Below, piece by piece: positions 1 to 8,287 of a stretch of 27,500 nucleotides of DNA (position 1 is the stretch's first letter; each line of letters opens with the position of its first letter). The translations under genes and the position numbers were made by a program. Below the pieces are notes generated by a model. It saw only the letters and a list, made by a program, of their open reading frames with translations. It made no database searches and had not been told where the DNA came from. Source of the DNA: Theodoxus fluviatilis (Eukaryota > Mollusca > Gastropoda > Cycloneritida > Neritidae); the NCBI GenBank assembly GCA_034096865.1, contig JAWQFJ010012078.1, positions 22,501 to 50,000 of the forward strand, in the 5' to 3' direction.

Positions 1-23
1 AGAGAATCAGATACGATCATGAA

Positions 24-470
24 TCATACGGAAAGACTCATACAAGGGAAATAATCGAAATATGTTTTCTGACTTTGGAATTTGTGGACGGCGGTGATCT
101 CGGTGTCATACAAACTTCGAGTAATCGCAAGGGAAATAATCCATGTGTGCTTTCCTGGGATGGAGTGTGGGGGACCCACGAACATGCAGTTACCTCCCTT
201 GATGTGTAAATTGTGTCGTCTTTCCAAGAATGTGTTCACTTCTGTATTTCCACAGTTTTCCGAGAATACTGTGCATTGATTGTTGCATATTTGTGTAGAC
301 GAGCTGTTTTCATTATGCCTTTTGATGCATTTAGAGCACACTATTCTTACATCGCACTCCTGCCAAATGGCCATCCAGCATTATCGGTACTGAATGTTGT
401 GTTTTTTCTTCTTGCTTTTGCTTTTGGTGCCTGCTGATGATTTGCAGCGAATGTAATTACGTGACGTTTT
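24..470 (-). other. Unrecognised open reading region, one internal stop
   Basis: The minus strand stays open for 116 codons (24-374). Upstream it continues in the same frame, past a single TAA, into a lysine/serine-rich stretch up to about 470. The peptide contains CxxC-like pairs (VCSKCIKRH near its start, then further cysteines), which could suggest a small zinc-binding module. I recognise no family. There is no convincing start signal, and at this base composition a frame of this length can occur by chance. It could be a decayed transposon or exon fragment. No function is claimed. Confidence 0.12.
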
Positions 471-518
471 GTGACTGTGGAAGAATGTACTCATGTTTGT
501 GAGGGTTTACCCTCCACC

Positions 519-600
519 CTTCTCCTTGTCTCCTCCTTTCTCCTTCCCTCTTTCTCGCCCCCCCCCCCCCCCCCTTTCGCCCCTCCCCCCTTTTCCCGTC

Positions 601-678
<78 letters not shown>

Positions 679-688
679 TCTGTCTCTC

Positions 689-754
<66 letters not shown>

Positions 755-1040
755 TGTCTCTGTCCCTGTCCCTGCCTCTGTTCCTGTCTATCTCTGTCTC
801 TGCCCGTCTCTGTCTCTTTCTCTTTCCCTGTCTCTGTCTCTCTCCCTTTACCCGTCTTTGTTCCCCTCTCTGTCTCTGTCCCTGTCTCTGTCTCTGTCTC
901 TGTCTCTGTCTCTGTCTCCGTCCCTGACTTTGTCCCCGTCCCTTTTCCTGTCTTTGTCTCTCTCCCTTTCCCTGTCTCTGTGTCACGGTCACTGTCACTG
1001 TCTCTGTCTCTCTCTCTCTCTCTCGCTCTCTCTCTCTCTG

Positions 1041-1082
<42 letters not shown>

Positions 1083-1094
1083 ACTCTCTCTCTG

Positions 1095-1164
<70 letters not shown>
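519..1164. repeat. Polypyrimidine (CT)n / (CTGTCT)n microsatellite block
   Basis: The + strand is almost purely C and T for about 650 bases. It begins with mixed CT and a 17-C homopolymer at 558-574, then long (TC)n runs. A (CA)n stretch lies near 736-754. A degenerate TGTCTC-type hexamer zone covers roughly 760-1000, and pure (CT)n with occasional GTCA interruptions ends the block. All long reading frames across it (SLSLSL or RERERE peptides) are products of the dinucleotide period. Confidence 0.97.
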
Positions 1165-1168
<4 letters not shown>

Positions 1169-1276
1169 CCACGATTAGACAGTCGAACTGACGGGGAGAC
1201 CGACGACCCATTTCAAATCTCGGCGATTAACAATAAAGATATGCAAATACGCACGCTCCGCTCCAATATGAGACCG

Positions 1277-1528
1277 AGTATTGTTCGCTGGAACAGCGAA
1301 GGTCTGGCTTCAAGATTGAGTGAGCCAGGCTTTCTACAGTATGTTGAAACATTTAATGCATATTGTTTTGAAGAGACTTTCTCATCACTAACTTTTAATT
1401 TTTAGTACTCATATTCACGACTAATAATTTTTTCATTCTCCAGCACAGAAACTGTCATACTGTGGATGTCGATCTGGAGGAGTAACAATCTTAGTTAAGA
1501 TGCGTGTCGGTCACCACATACATAATAT
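1277..1528 (+). pseudogene. Non-LTR retrotransposon AP-endonuclease domain, N-terminal piece
   Basis: The + strand encodes a start resembling APE-type endonucleases of non-LTR retrotransposons. Seen directly: IVRWNSEGLASRLSEPGFLQ around 1280-1340, matching the family's opening 'WN..GL..KL' signature, then YVETFNAYCFEETF, matching the 'ET' region that contributes a metal ligand. After a stop and a frame change near 1400-1440 the homology resumes at 1449 with KLSYCGCRSGGVTILVK, the conserved 'R.GGV..LV' strand. The piece is cut at 1528 by the 2055-bp insertion and continues at 3591. It is dead as a gene: a stop, a frameshift and the insertion. The clade cannot be fixed without the reverse transcriptase. 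Confidence 0.8.
1522..1528. repeat. Left target-site duplication ATAATAT
   Basis: This is the last seven bases of the interrupted endonuclease sequence before the 2055-bp element. The same seven bases recur at 3584-3590. Reading-frame continuity of the host sequence across the two copies supports a true duplication. Confidence 0.75.
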
Positions 1529-1695
1529 GGGGTCGGCTCTCTATTGTAGAGGGCCGCTATTGCGGGGGGCCGACATTGCGGGATTTTTTTAAAAACAAAA
1601 GTTCTTAAGGCCATTTTGATTCTTTTGTCCTAAAACACCTAAAAAAAAACATAAAATTTGTGTAACTTTTGTTTTTAAAAAAACTTAGAAATTTT
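1529..1695 (+). repeat. Left terminal inverted repeat with CCGCTATTGCGG iterons
   Basis: It starts GGGGTCGGCT. It contains CCGCTATTGCGG at 1554-1565 and a mutated copy CCGACATTGCGG at 1570-1581, spaced 16 bases apart. A T-rich segment and TTCTTTTGTCCTAAAAC follow and are mirrored in the right end. Each iteron is itself partly palindromic (CCGC...GCGG), so it could bind a dimer. That role is inferred. Confidence 0.8.
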
Positions 1696-1920
1696 TTCGG
1701 GTTTTACCGATAGCGCTCAGCCTAGGCCGCACCCGCTACCCCACCTGACTGACTTAGCCTGTCCGGGGAGTTTCACCTAAACCCGGACGCGTTACTTTTT
1801 GTCACGTTTGTGTCCAACATCAGCGTCGGGCCCTGGAGTTAGGGCGTAGGGACCACCCGTTGAGAGTCAAACGTGGGATGGAGTTAGAATATAAAGCTTC
1901 ATTCGTTATTGATAAAAACT

Positions 1921-1953
1921 ATGGAGAGAGAAGGATGGGGAGAGAGAGAGAGT

Positions 1954-2023
<70 letters not shown>
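1921..2023. repeat. (GA)n microsatellite
   Basis: An imperfect GAGAGA start (GGAGAGAGAAGGATGGGGAG) becomes an almost pure (GA)n run from about 1938 to 2023. It lies inside the 2055-bp element and directly abuts the first copy of the 103-bp direct repeat. Confidence 0.95.
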
Positions 2024-2027
<4 letters not shown>

Positions 2028-2126
2028 TCGGGCAGTAAAGGGCCAATTAATTAAAAATGGCTCTTTCATTCTCACCGCCCACCGGTAGGAAGGCGGAGGA
2101 ATACCGTGGACTGTTTTTGTTCTCTG
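2024..2126 (+). repeat. 103-bp direct repeat, copy 1 (occupied site)
   Basis: It begins AATGTCGGGCAGTAAAGG and ends TTGTTCTCTG. It matches 3207-3309 at equal length with only a few substitutions. Copy 1 is followed at once by TAC and the inner element. After that element the repeat resumes (TAC at 3164, then a GCATGGCATGAGTC stretch), parallel to the sequence after copy 2. This is therefore a tandem duplication whose first unit received an insertion. Confidence 0.85.
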
Positions 2127-2205
2127 TACAGGCTCCTACACACGTACCGGTTGTCCCCCGGTTTTGCTGCCGATCCGGTCAAGAATCGGAACGGTTGACT
2201 CATTT

Positions 2206-2458
2206 AGGCGCATACACACGTTAAGTTTTTCAAGCCGATTTTTCTCCCCATCTGGTCGACCTGCATTTCCATTTTTTAATGTAGGAGCTTTCACGACCTT
2301 TTGATGCATTCAAAATACAGCTTTGATAAATTAATTATCAAAGCTGTATTTTGAATGCATCAAAAGGTCGTGAAAGCTCCTACATTTAAAAATGGAAATG
2401 CAGGTCGACCAGATGGGGAGAAAAATCGGCTTGAAAAACTTAACGTGTGTATGCGCCT
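2206..2458. mobile_element. 253-bp near-perfect palindromic element (foldback MITE)
   Basis: Two arms of 124 bases (2206-2329 and 2335-2458) are reverse complements around a 5-base loop (ATTAA); I find one mismatch, in the T/A-rich part of the arms. The ends read AGGCGCATACACACG, related to the ends of the surrounding 1034-bp element, and TTT lies outside both ends. The arm interior (ATCAAAGCTGTATTTTGAATGCATC) is related to the two direct repeats at 2606-2752 and 2805-2950. The palindrome is therefore a relative of its host element, arising by nested insertion or by inverted duplication. Confidence 0.85.
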
Positions 2459-2605
2459 TTTGCATACAATCAGGCCTGGTTCTTGTCCGTAGGGCAAGCT
2501 CTATTCCCCGACCCGGTCTCAACCGATTCGCATGCCGGGCGACGCGAGAACGACGAGAATCTCGCGACTAGTTGCCAATTTAAATGGCGGACCTGTCTCC
2601 GCTTC

Positions 2606-2950
2606 GCACAGAAAACGGTGTATTTGGGGGATACTAAAACACCATCCAAAGAATATGTAAGCCATGAACAGCATTAATTTATCAAAGCTGTATGTTGAAT
2701 GCATCAATAGGTCGTGAAAGCTCCTACATTGTAAAATTGGAAATGCGGGTCAATGCACCTTCACGCGAAAGCATCTGTCAGCGGCTTTCATTGCGTGCAT
2801 GTTTGCACAGAAAACGCTGATTTTTGGGGATAATAGAAACCCATCCAAAGAAAATGTAAACCATGAACAGCATTAATTTATCAAAGCTGTATGTTGAATG
2901 CATCAATAGGTCGTGAAAGCTCCTATATTTTACAAATCGAATGCAGGTCA
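2606..2950 (+). repeat. Two copies of a 147-bp direct repeat, 199 bp apart
   Basis: Copies at 2606-2752 and 2805-2950 both begin GCACAGAAAACG. Both run through CCATCCAAAGAA, the identical core TATCAAAGCTGTATGTTGAA and GGTCGTGAAAGCTCCTA, and both end GGTCA. The offset is 199 bases. The core also matches each arm of the palindrome at 2206-2458. No coding potential is seen. Confidence 0.85.
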
Positions 2951-3206
2951 CACGCATAGAGCTACACGTCGAAGTGTCGTTGCCATAGCTCGTCAAAGGG
3001 ACGTAACTCTAAATTCTGACCTCGCTTCGCGTAAATGAAAATCGCTCGAGTGCGCGGTCTCTGTGTAATCGTTGCGTGTGGCTGTCCACCCGATTTTTAC
3101 ACGCATGGTCAGACCGGATTGGGAGCAAAATCGGCTTGAAAACCGGTACGTGTATAGGCGCCTTACAATAAAAACGTGCATGGCATGAGTCATGACGGCT
3201 TGATGT

Positions 3207-3309
3207 AATGTCGAGCAGTAAAGGACCGATTAATTAAAAATGGCTCTTTCATTCTCACCGCCCACCGGAAGGAAGGCGAAGGAATACCGTGGACTGTTCT
3301 TGTTCTCTG
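3207..3309 (+). repeat. 103-bp direct repeat, copy 2 (empty site)
   Basis: This is the counterpart of 2024-2126. The sequence runs straight on into CACGAGAAATGCATGCACGG, the uninterrupted version of the junction that copy 1 shows on either side of the 1034-bp element. It serves as an internal record of the locus before insertion. Confidence 0.8.
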
Positions 3310-3419
3310 CACGAGAAATGCATGCACGGCATGAGTCGATACCTCCCCCTTGCACTGGAAAGACGTGGTCAGCTGGTGGAGGGACTGCAGGTGTCCCCTG
3401 ATTTTAAAAAAAAAAAACG

Positions 3420-3583
3420 AAAAAAAATCCAAGTTTTTTTTCAAAGAAACAATTTTTATTAATTTTTTTAAGGCGTTTTAGGACAAAAGAATCAAAACGG
3501 CCTAAGAACTTTTGTTATTTAAAAAAATCCCGCAATAGCGGCCCCCCGCAATAGCGGCCCTCCGCAATAGCGGCCCCTAACTA
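3420..3583 (-). repeat. Right terminal inverted repeat with three iterons
   Basis: This is the reverse complement of the left end. CCGCAATAGCGG appears at 3530-3541, 3546-3557 and 3562-3573, all unmutated and at a strict 16-base period. The T-rich and TCCTAAAAC segments match the left arm with a modest number of substitutions and indels. Confidence 0.82.
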
Positions 3584-3590
3584 ATAATAT
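3584..3590. repeat. Right target-site duplication ATAATAT
   Basis: Second copy of the heptamer at 1522-1528. The interrupted endonuclease frame resumes directly after it, at 3591. Confidence 0.75.
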
Positions 3591-3954
3591 CGAATGTAAT
3601 CAGGATAATATGGTGATTATTCGATTTCCAGACTCCGATGGAAACGATCTCCTAATCATGTGTGCTTACATACCGCCAATGGACTCTCCTCACTATGCTG
3701 ATAAAGATGTGCATGGTAACATTCTGCTGCCGGAGGATGAAAGGCTAGAACTACAGGAACGCTACCCCTAAGCTACTGTATTGATACGTGGAGATTTCAA
3801 CGCTCGTACGGGCAACTGGCATGTACATAACGACGTAGATAATGACGACGCTGATGAGTGGAGTTCCACATTCTCAAACGACTGTGGATGTTCTGAAATT
3901 ATTACAAACCGCATTTCTCAAGATGATTGCACGATTCGTTTTGGGGAAATCTAA
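3591..3954 (+). pseudogene. Non-LTR retrotransposon AP-endonuclease domain, C-terminal piece
   Basis: This continues the endonuclease begun at 1277. The frame is in phase with the 1449-1528 segment once one ATAATAT copy is removed. Seen: DGNDLLIMCAYIPP around 3640-3680, the 'C.Y.PP' strand; then VLIRGDFNARTGNW, with the catalytic GDFNA motif at 3790-3810; then a C-terminal stretch to a TAA at 3952-3954. One in-frame TAA sits near 3769, before the GDFNA motif. The known role of this domain is nicking target DNA for target-primed reverse transcription. No reverse transcriptase follows, so the copy is also truncated at its 3' side. Confidence 0.88.
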
Positions 3955-4935
3955 ATAATTTCTGCAGGATATTTCATGTGTGTATAATCGATGCCTTGTT
4001 TATGCATGCATAGATTATATTGTGTGCATGCATTGTGGTAGTTTTACATAGATGCTACCAGGACCAAGAAAGTTTGACATTATAACATTCATTTTTTCAT
4101 AATAAAAAAATAACAAGAAGTGCATTTTCAGGACAGTAACATTCAAAAACAAACTCATAAAATGTGATATCATTATTAGTTTAACTTTATTATCATTCCA
4201 GAAGCAGAAGGAGTTGGGTTAGATTAGGCTTAAAATATGTCAAAACGTTCAAAGTCAACTAGCAGATTCTCCCTACCAATGCAAAGAGTACGATACAAAG
4301 ATTATCAGAAAGACTACTTAATTTACCCACATAAATCATTGGGAACATGCCATTTTTGGTAAGAGACATTAAAATGTTTTAATATCTATTAACATAATTA
4401 ATTGTGGAACTCGTGAACAACTTGATTAAACATTCTGCAATTCAGCTGAGGGATCGTGAATGCAAAAGAAGTGTGTAAACCGTTGGTAATATTTCGTAGT
4501 AAAATTGCACAGATTTATTTCTCATGCTGCGTAATGAAAAGCTGGCAAGACAATAATTTCGATAATTTCAGCGATTCAGTCGGTCCGGGCCAATTTTCAG
4601 CTTTCTTGAGAGCGTTACCAGCGATCAGTACACGATTTTCCTGAGATTGCGCTCGCACGGGTTTGCTTATGTGTTCGGTGTATTCTCACGTTTTCTCTAG
4701 TGTCTGTTTTAAAACATGTTACCCCCACAGCATGCTACTGACGACTCCACGATACTTCATCAAAATAACATTATACTTGATCTTTCTTAAGCTAACGATA
4801 TTCGAGTTACCTCTGTATACTGCAGTTCTACGAGATCGCGATGACTTGCCCTGACCATCAGATGACACGGAGACACACGTCGTGTTCGACGAAGGCGGGA
4901 AAGAGCACTCTCTCAGCTCACCTCGTGTGCTCGAA
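3955..4935. other. Intergenic AT-rich DNA; no firm gene
   Basis: AT-rich sequence with only short frames. The one patch worth naming is 4202-4358: a TTATTATCATTCCAG acceptor-like site, an ATG at 4237, 40 coding codons, then GGTAAGAG, a good splice-donor context at 4359. The peptide is basic and tyrosine-rich (RVRYKDYQKDYLIY) and I do not recognise it. A single exon-like patch is weak evidence for a gene. Confidence 0.3.
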
Positions 4936-4939
4936 TGTG

Positions 4940-5230
4940 GCTCAGTCGACCGATTCGTCGGGAGTGGAGGAGCTGGAATGTCTGCGAGTGGGCGCTTTGG
5001 GCATCGGCCTCCCTCTTTTCCATGGCTCTCTGGTGAGGTGGACTCGGTGACTGTATTCAAGAGCGTCGAGGGCCCTCTTCATAAATGCGTGCCAGTCTGA
5101 TGTATCGCCATGCTGCTTTGGGAATGCGCCACAGCGCAGAATCCTTGAATCCACTTGAGGGCGTCCTCGGCGCCTACGGCCTACTGATAAGACCCCATAT
5201 ATAACTTGTCTAAGGAGTCGAGATTCGTTC
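4940..5230 (-). pseudogene. C-terminal tail of a non-LTR retrotransposon polyprotein
   Basis: On the minus strand, immediately after a (CATA)n array, the frame reads SRLLRQVIYGVLSVGRRRRG then RPQ. This matches the 'R...Q..YGELS.GRR.RGRP' segment found after the reverse transcriptase in several animal non-LTR elements. It continues with DTSDWHAFMKRALDALEYSH, placed like the usual 'W...A.DR..WR' segment. The family's terminal Cys/His finger is not visible. A stop ends the frame at about 4942. The upstream frame (YMCV repeats) is only the microsatellite. This is a 5'-truncated, decayed fragment; the exact clade is not assignable. Confidence 0.55.
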
Positions 5231-5407
5231 ACTCGAAGGCGACATACATTACAGGCAAAACGACTTGGCTCTTCTTCGAGATGACAGAGAATAATTCTAG
5301 GACTACTGTATATAGATATGCCTTGTTGCTTTGGGAAACAAACGAAGGACAAGTATACATTTCTTTTATGATGAAGTACTGCTCTCGGTTTGTTTTTGCT
5401 TATATAT

Positions 5408-5855
5408 ACATACATATATACATACATACATACATACATACATACATACATACATACATACATACATACATACATACATACATACATACATACATACATA
5501 CATACATACATACATACATACATACATACATACATACATACATACATACATACATACATACATACATACATACTACATACACATACATACATCACATACA
5601 TACATACATACATACATACATACATACATACATACATACATACATACATACATACATACATACATACATACATACATACATACATACATACATACATACA
5701 TACATACATACATACATACATACATACATACATACATACATACATACATACATACATCATACATACATACATACATACATACATACATACATACATACAT
5801 ACATACATACATACATACATACATACATACATACATACATACATACATACATACA

Positions 5856-5884
<29 letters not shown>
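5408..5884. repeat. (CATA)n tetranucleotide array, about 480 bp
   Basis: CATA/ATAC repeats run almost perfectly for nearly 480 bases. The only phase breaks are around 5574-5594 (ACTACATACACATACATACATCAC) and at about 5757 (CATCATAC). Near-purity over this length suggests recent expansion and probably high allele-length variation. Reading frames of IHTY or YMCV peptides are artefacts. Confidence 0.98.
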
Positions 5885-5886
<2 letters not shown>

Positions 5887-6348
5887 GGTCTCTTTCAACC
5901 AGCAGAGCTTACGTCCACTCGGGAAGGAACATTTGCTTAAACAACCTTGATTTATTTTACAAAGAATCCGTTGCAGTTCCTCGGGGTGTCAGAAAAGGGA
6001 CTACGCACGACAAAGTAAATAATTACCATGCCTGTGATGGCTGGTAGGCAAATGCTGGGTTGGAAAATAACTGATCATTTGAGAATGCTGGTGCAGCAGT
6101 CGAGAATACAGCGAAGTCTACCTGGTACTTCTTTTCAATCGACTGTTCAAACTGCTACATAGAGTGCCTTTTTATGTTGCATAATAAGAAGATAGTTAAG
6201 TCTTGTGGGTAATTTAGGGTGTACAATGTGAGGTGCTCTTGACTTATTGAGAATGGGAAGTAATACTTTGTGATCTAGAGGTCATGACTATTTTTGCATA
6301 GTGGGTGAAAAGTCTGTTACCATACTGTGTTCGGCATCGCCTTCTCAG
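5885..6348. other. No identifiable feature
   Basis: Unique-looking, moderately AT-rich DNA between the CATA array and the 90-bp duplication. I see no frame, RNA or repeat that I can support. Confidence 0.5.
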
Positions 6349-6528
6349 TCGTTTGTCTGCTAAATAGACGGCAGTGATGTGGTCAGTCTGTACATTCATG
6401 GAGTTGCCTGTGCCTTCTTGCAGTGTCAAATTTGCCTCTCGTTTGTCTGCTAAATAGACGGCAGTGATGTGGTCAGTCTGTACATTCATGGAGTTGCCTG
6501 TGCCTTCTTGCAGTGTCAAATTTGCCTC
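6349..6528 (+). repeat. Perfect 90-bp tandem duplication (2 units)
   Basis: Units 6349-6438 and 6439-6528 are identical base for base, starting TCGTTTGTCTGCTAAATAGA and ending AAATTTGCCTC. Because 90 is a multiple of three, the minus-strand frame at 6244-6519 (containing LTLQEGTGNSMNVQTDHITA twice) stays open through both copies. I do not recognise that peptide as any family. Lack of any divergence means a very recent duplication or an assembly artefact. Confidence 0.95.
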
Positions 6529-6668
6529 TCTGGTTAATGTGTCCGCTCTTTATGCGGACCATTTGTGACCTTTAATTTTCCCCCAATACTTTATTTAGAG
6601 AGGGAAATACACTTAGAATCATTGTCCATCTTCCAGTGGTCCACATATACATGCAAATGATACTTTAA

Positions 6669-6670
<2 letters not shown>

Positions 6671-6708
<38 letters not shown>
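6671..6708. repeat. (CT)n microsatellite
   Basis: Nineteen CT units without interruption. On the minus strand this is a (GA)n run that directly follows AGAATAAATT, downstream of the reverse-transcriptase remnant, so it could be the microsatellite-like 3' tail of that element. Confidence 0.95.
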
Positions 6709-6713
<5 letters not shown>

Positions 6714-6744
6714 ATTCTATATAAATACATACAAACATATTAAT

Positions 6745-7800
6745 TCATATTTGTAATTGAAGATAATATGTATGTACACTATTTTTTTAAATATACAAAA
6801 TCGGAGAAAATTTAATATCGTCATTAAAACAGTTCCTGATTTGAGTGGCTGGTAGACAAACGATTTTCAAAGGATTTTTTTAATTGTCTAGAGAAATCAG
6901 TAAGTTGGCTCTCGAATGATGTTGTAAGAAGTTGTTAGTTGAGTAGGTGAGGCTGTTTTGTTTTTTTAAGTATAATGGAGCAAGGTCGTGAAGGGCTTTA
7001 AATGTGAGAACTGCTGTCTGATATTGCATTCTGTTTTCAAATGTTAACCTTTTAAGTGTTGAGAACAGTTCGTGCGACGGAGTAGTTAAGTATTAGACGA
7101 GCACATTGTTTCATTAGCCGATTTAAAGCTACTTTATGTGTTTCAGGGCAGTGACCTCATACGTTGCAACAATAGTCTATATGTGGCAGGATAATTGCAT
7201 TACACAATAAGTGTATGTTGCTTCCTGGTGTGAATTTTCTCATTTGTTTAAAAACGAAGAGATTTGTGTCGATCTTTTAAATATGTGATCTGCATGTTGC
7301 GTCCAGTTAAAGTCGCGTTCAATAACTATCCCGAGAAGTTTGTATGTTTGAACGTTTGACAGTTTTTTCCTTGTGAATAAGATTGAGGTTTCTAATAGCG
7401 AGGGTTCTACGTTTTTGTTTTGTTGTCAGAATCATACATGTTGAATTGGATGGAATTATTTTCATGTTGTTCTCTTGGCACTATAATTCTATGATTTTGA
7501 GGTTTTTGTTGAGTTTAAGCTTGAGTTCCGTCACTGTATCTCCGGAAGTGCTAAGAGTGCACTCGTCGGCGTACAAGTCTAACTCAGAGTATTGCCCTGT
7601 TCTGGCAGATCATTGATAAACATTTTGAAAAGGAGAGGTCCAAGAATGGATCGCTGGGAGACTCCTGAGTTAACTGGTTTTGCCGGAGACATTTTGGTAT
7701 TTACAATCCCTGTCTGTTTCCTGTTGTGTAAGACCTGAACCACTTGAGGGATGGTAAGGTACAACGGTAAAGTTTTGAGAGAAGATTGTATCCAATGCAG
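6745..7800 (-). pseudogene. Non-LTR retrotransposon reverse transcriptase, multiply frameshifted
   Basis: Read on the minus strand from about 7800 downward, the order is that of a Jockey/CR1-like reverse transcriptase. First comes a PQVVQV-type segment. Then GVSQRSILGPLLF at about 7625-7672, where the family has GVPQGSILGPLLF. Then INDLPEQ, and after a frameshift LYADE at 7562-7573, where the catalytic YADD box has lost its second Asp. Then a thumb-like LGIVIERDFNWTQHADHIFK, then PHIDYC, then ARLILNYS and FENRMQYQTAVLTFKALHD. At least three frameshifts and three or more stops separate these pieces. The endonuclease and the first palm motif are missing, so the copy is 5'-truncated. It cannot be active. 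It sits between two CT microsatellites. Confidence 0.9.
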
Positions 7801-7998
7801 AAATATACAGAAATTATATTTCATATCATTCATGTCAATAATATAAAATACATTTAACCCAGTCAAACAAACAGAAATGCGTATGTACGTATGCACATAA
7901 ATACGCATGCACTCAATCACATATGAACAGATACACGCGAAAACACACGAACTCAAACGTTCACTAAACCACGCACATAATTCATTCATGTGTATGGG
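7801..7998. other. Short AT-rich spacer before the CT tract
   Basis: The boundary region of the truncated retroelement, containing CA-rich words such as GCACATAAATACGCATGCAC. I see no gene here. Confidence 0.4.
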
Positions 7999-8063
<65 letters not shown>

Positions 8064-8247
8064 TCTCTCTCTCTCTCTCCATCTCTCTCACTCTCTCTCC
8101 ATCTCTCTCCCTCTCTCTCTCTCCATATCCCCCCTCTCTCTCTTTCTCTCTCTCCTCTCTCTTTGTCTTTGTCTCTCTGTCTTTATCTCTCTCTCTTTCT
8201 CTCCCCCTCTCTCTTTCTTTCTCACCCTCTCTCTCTCTTTCTTTCTC

Positions 8248-8287
<40 letters not shown>

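Larger units (their letters stand above)
2130..3163. mobile_element. Inner 1034-bp inverted-repeat element, flanked by TAC
   Basis: Its ends are inverted copies. The left starts AGGCTCCTACACACGTACCG; the right end read in reverse starts AGGCGCCTATACACGTACCG. Similarity extends about 50 bases, through a CCGATTTTGCTCC-like segment. TAC lies outside both ends (2127-2129 and 3164-3166). The paralogous copy at 3207-3312 shows CAC at the corresponding empty site. A 3-bp duplication is typical of PIF/Harbinger-type MITEs, but that assignment is inferred. No transposase frame is visible. It contains a palindrome (2206-2458) and a 199-bp-offset direct repeat. Confidence 0.75.
1529..3583. mobile_element. 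2055-bp non-autonomous DNA-transposon-like element with long inverted ends
   Basis: The two ends are inverted copies of each other over about 165 bases (1529-1695 and 3420-3583). Both contain GGGCCGCTATTGCGG-type blocks followed by a T run, then a shared segment reading TTTTGTCCTAAAAC. ATAATAT lies immediately outside both ends (1522-1528 and 3584-3590). Removing the element with one ATAATAT copy restores a continuous endonuclease reading frame around it. No transposase frame is visible, so it is non-autonomous. The right end carries six extra bases (TAACTA) relative to the left, so one end may be trimmed or the border shifted. The superfamily is not assigned; a 7-8 bp duplication would suit several hAT- or P-like groups. 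Confidence 0.85.

Noticed and set aside
471..1178. 235-codon SLSLSL frame and other serine/leucine or Arg/Glu frames
   Set aside because: Shadow of a CT dinucleotide tract. The same applies to the 303-codon frame at 7907-8818.
4942..5940. Long YMCV and IHTY frames over the CATA array
   Set aside because: A 12-base peptide period arises from a tetranucleotide read in triplets. All six frames of such an array are open. Only the non-repeat tail at 4940-5230 carries real homology.
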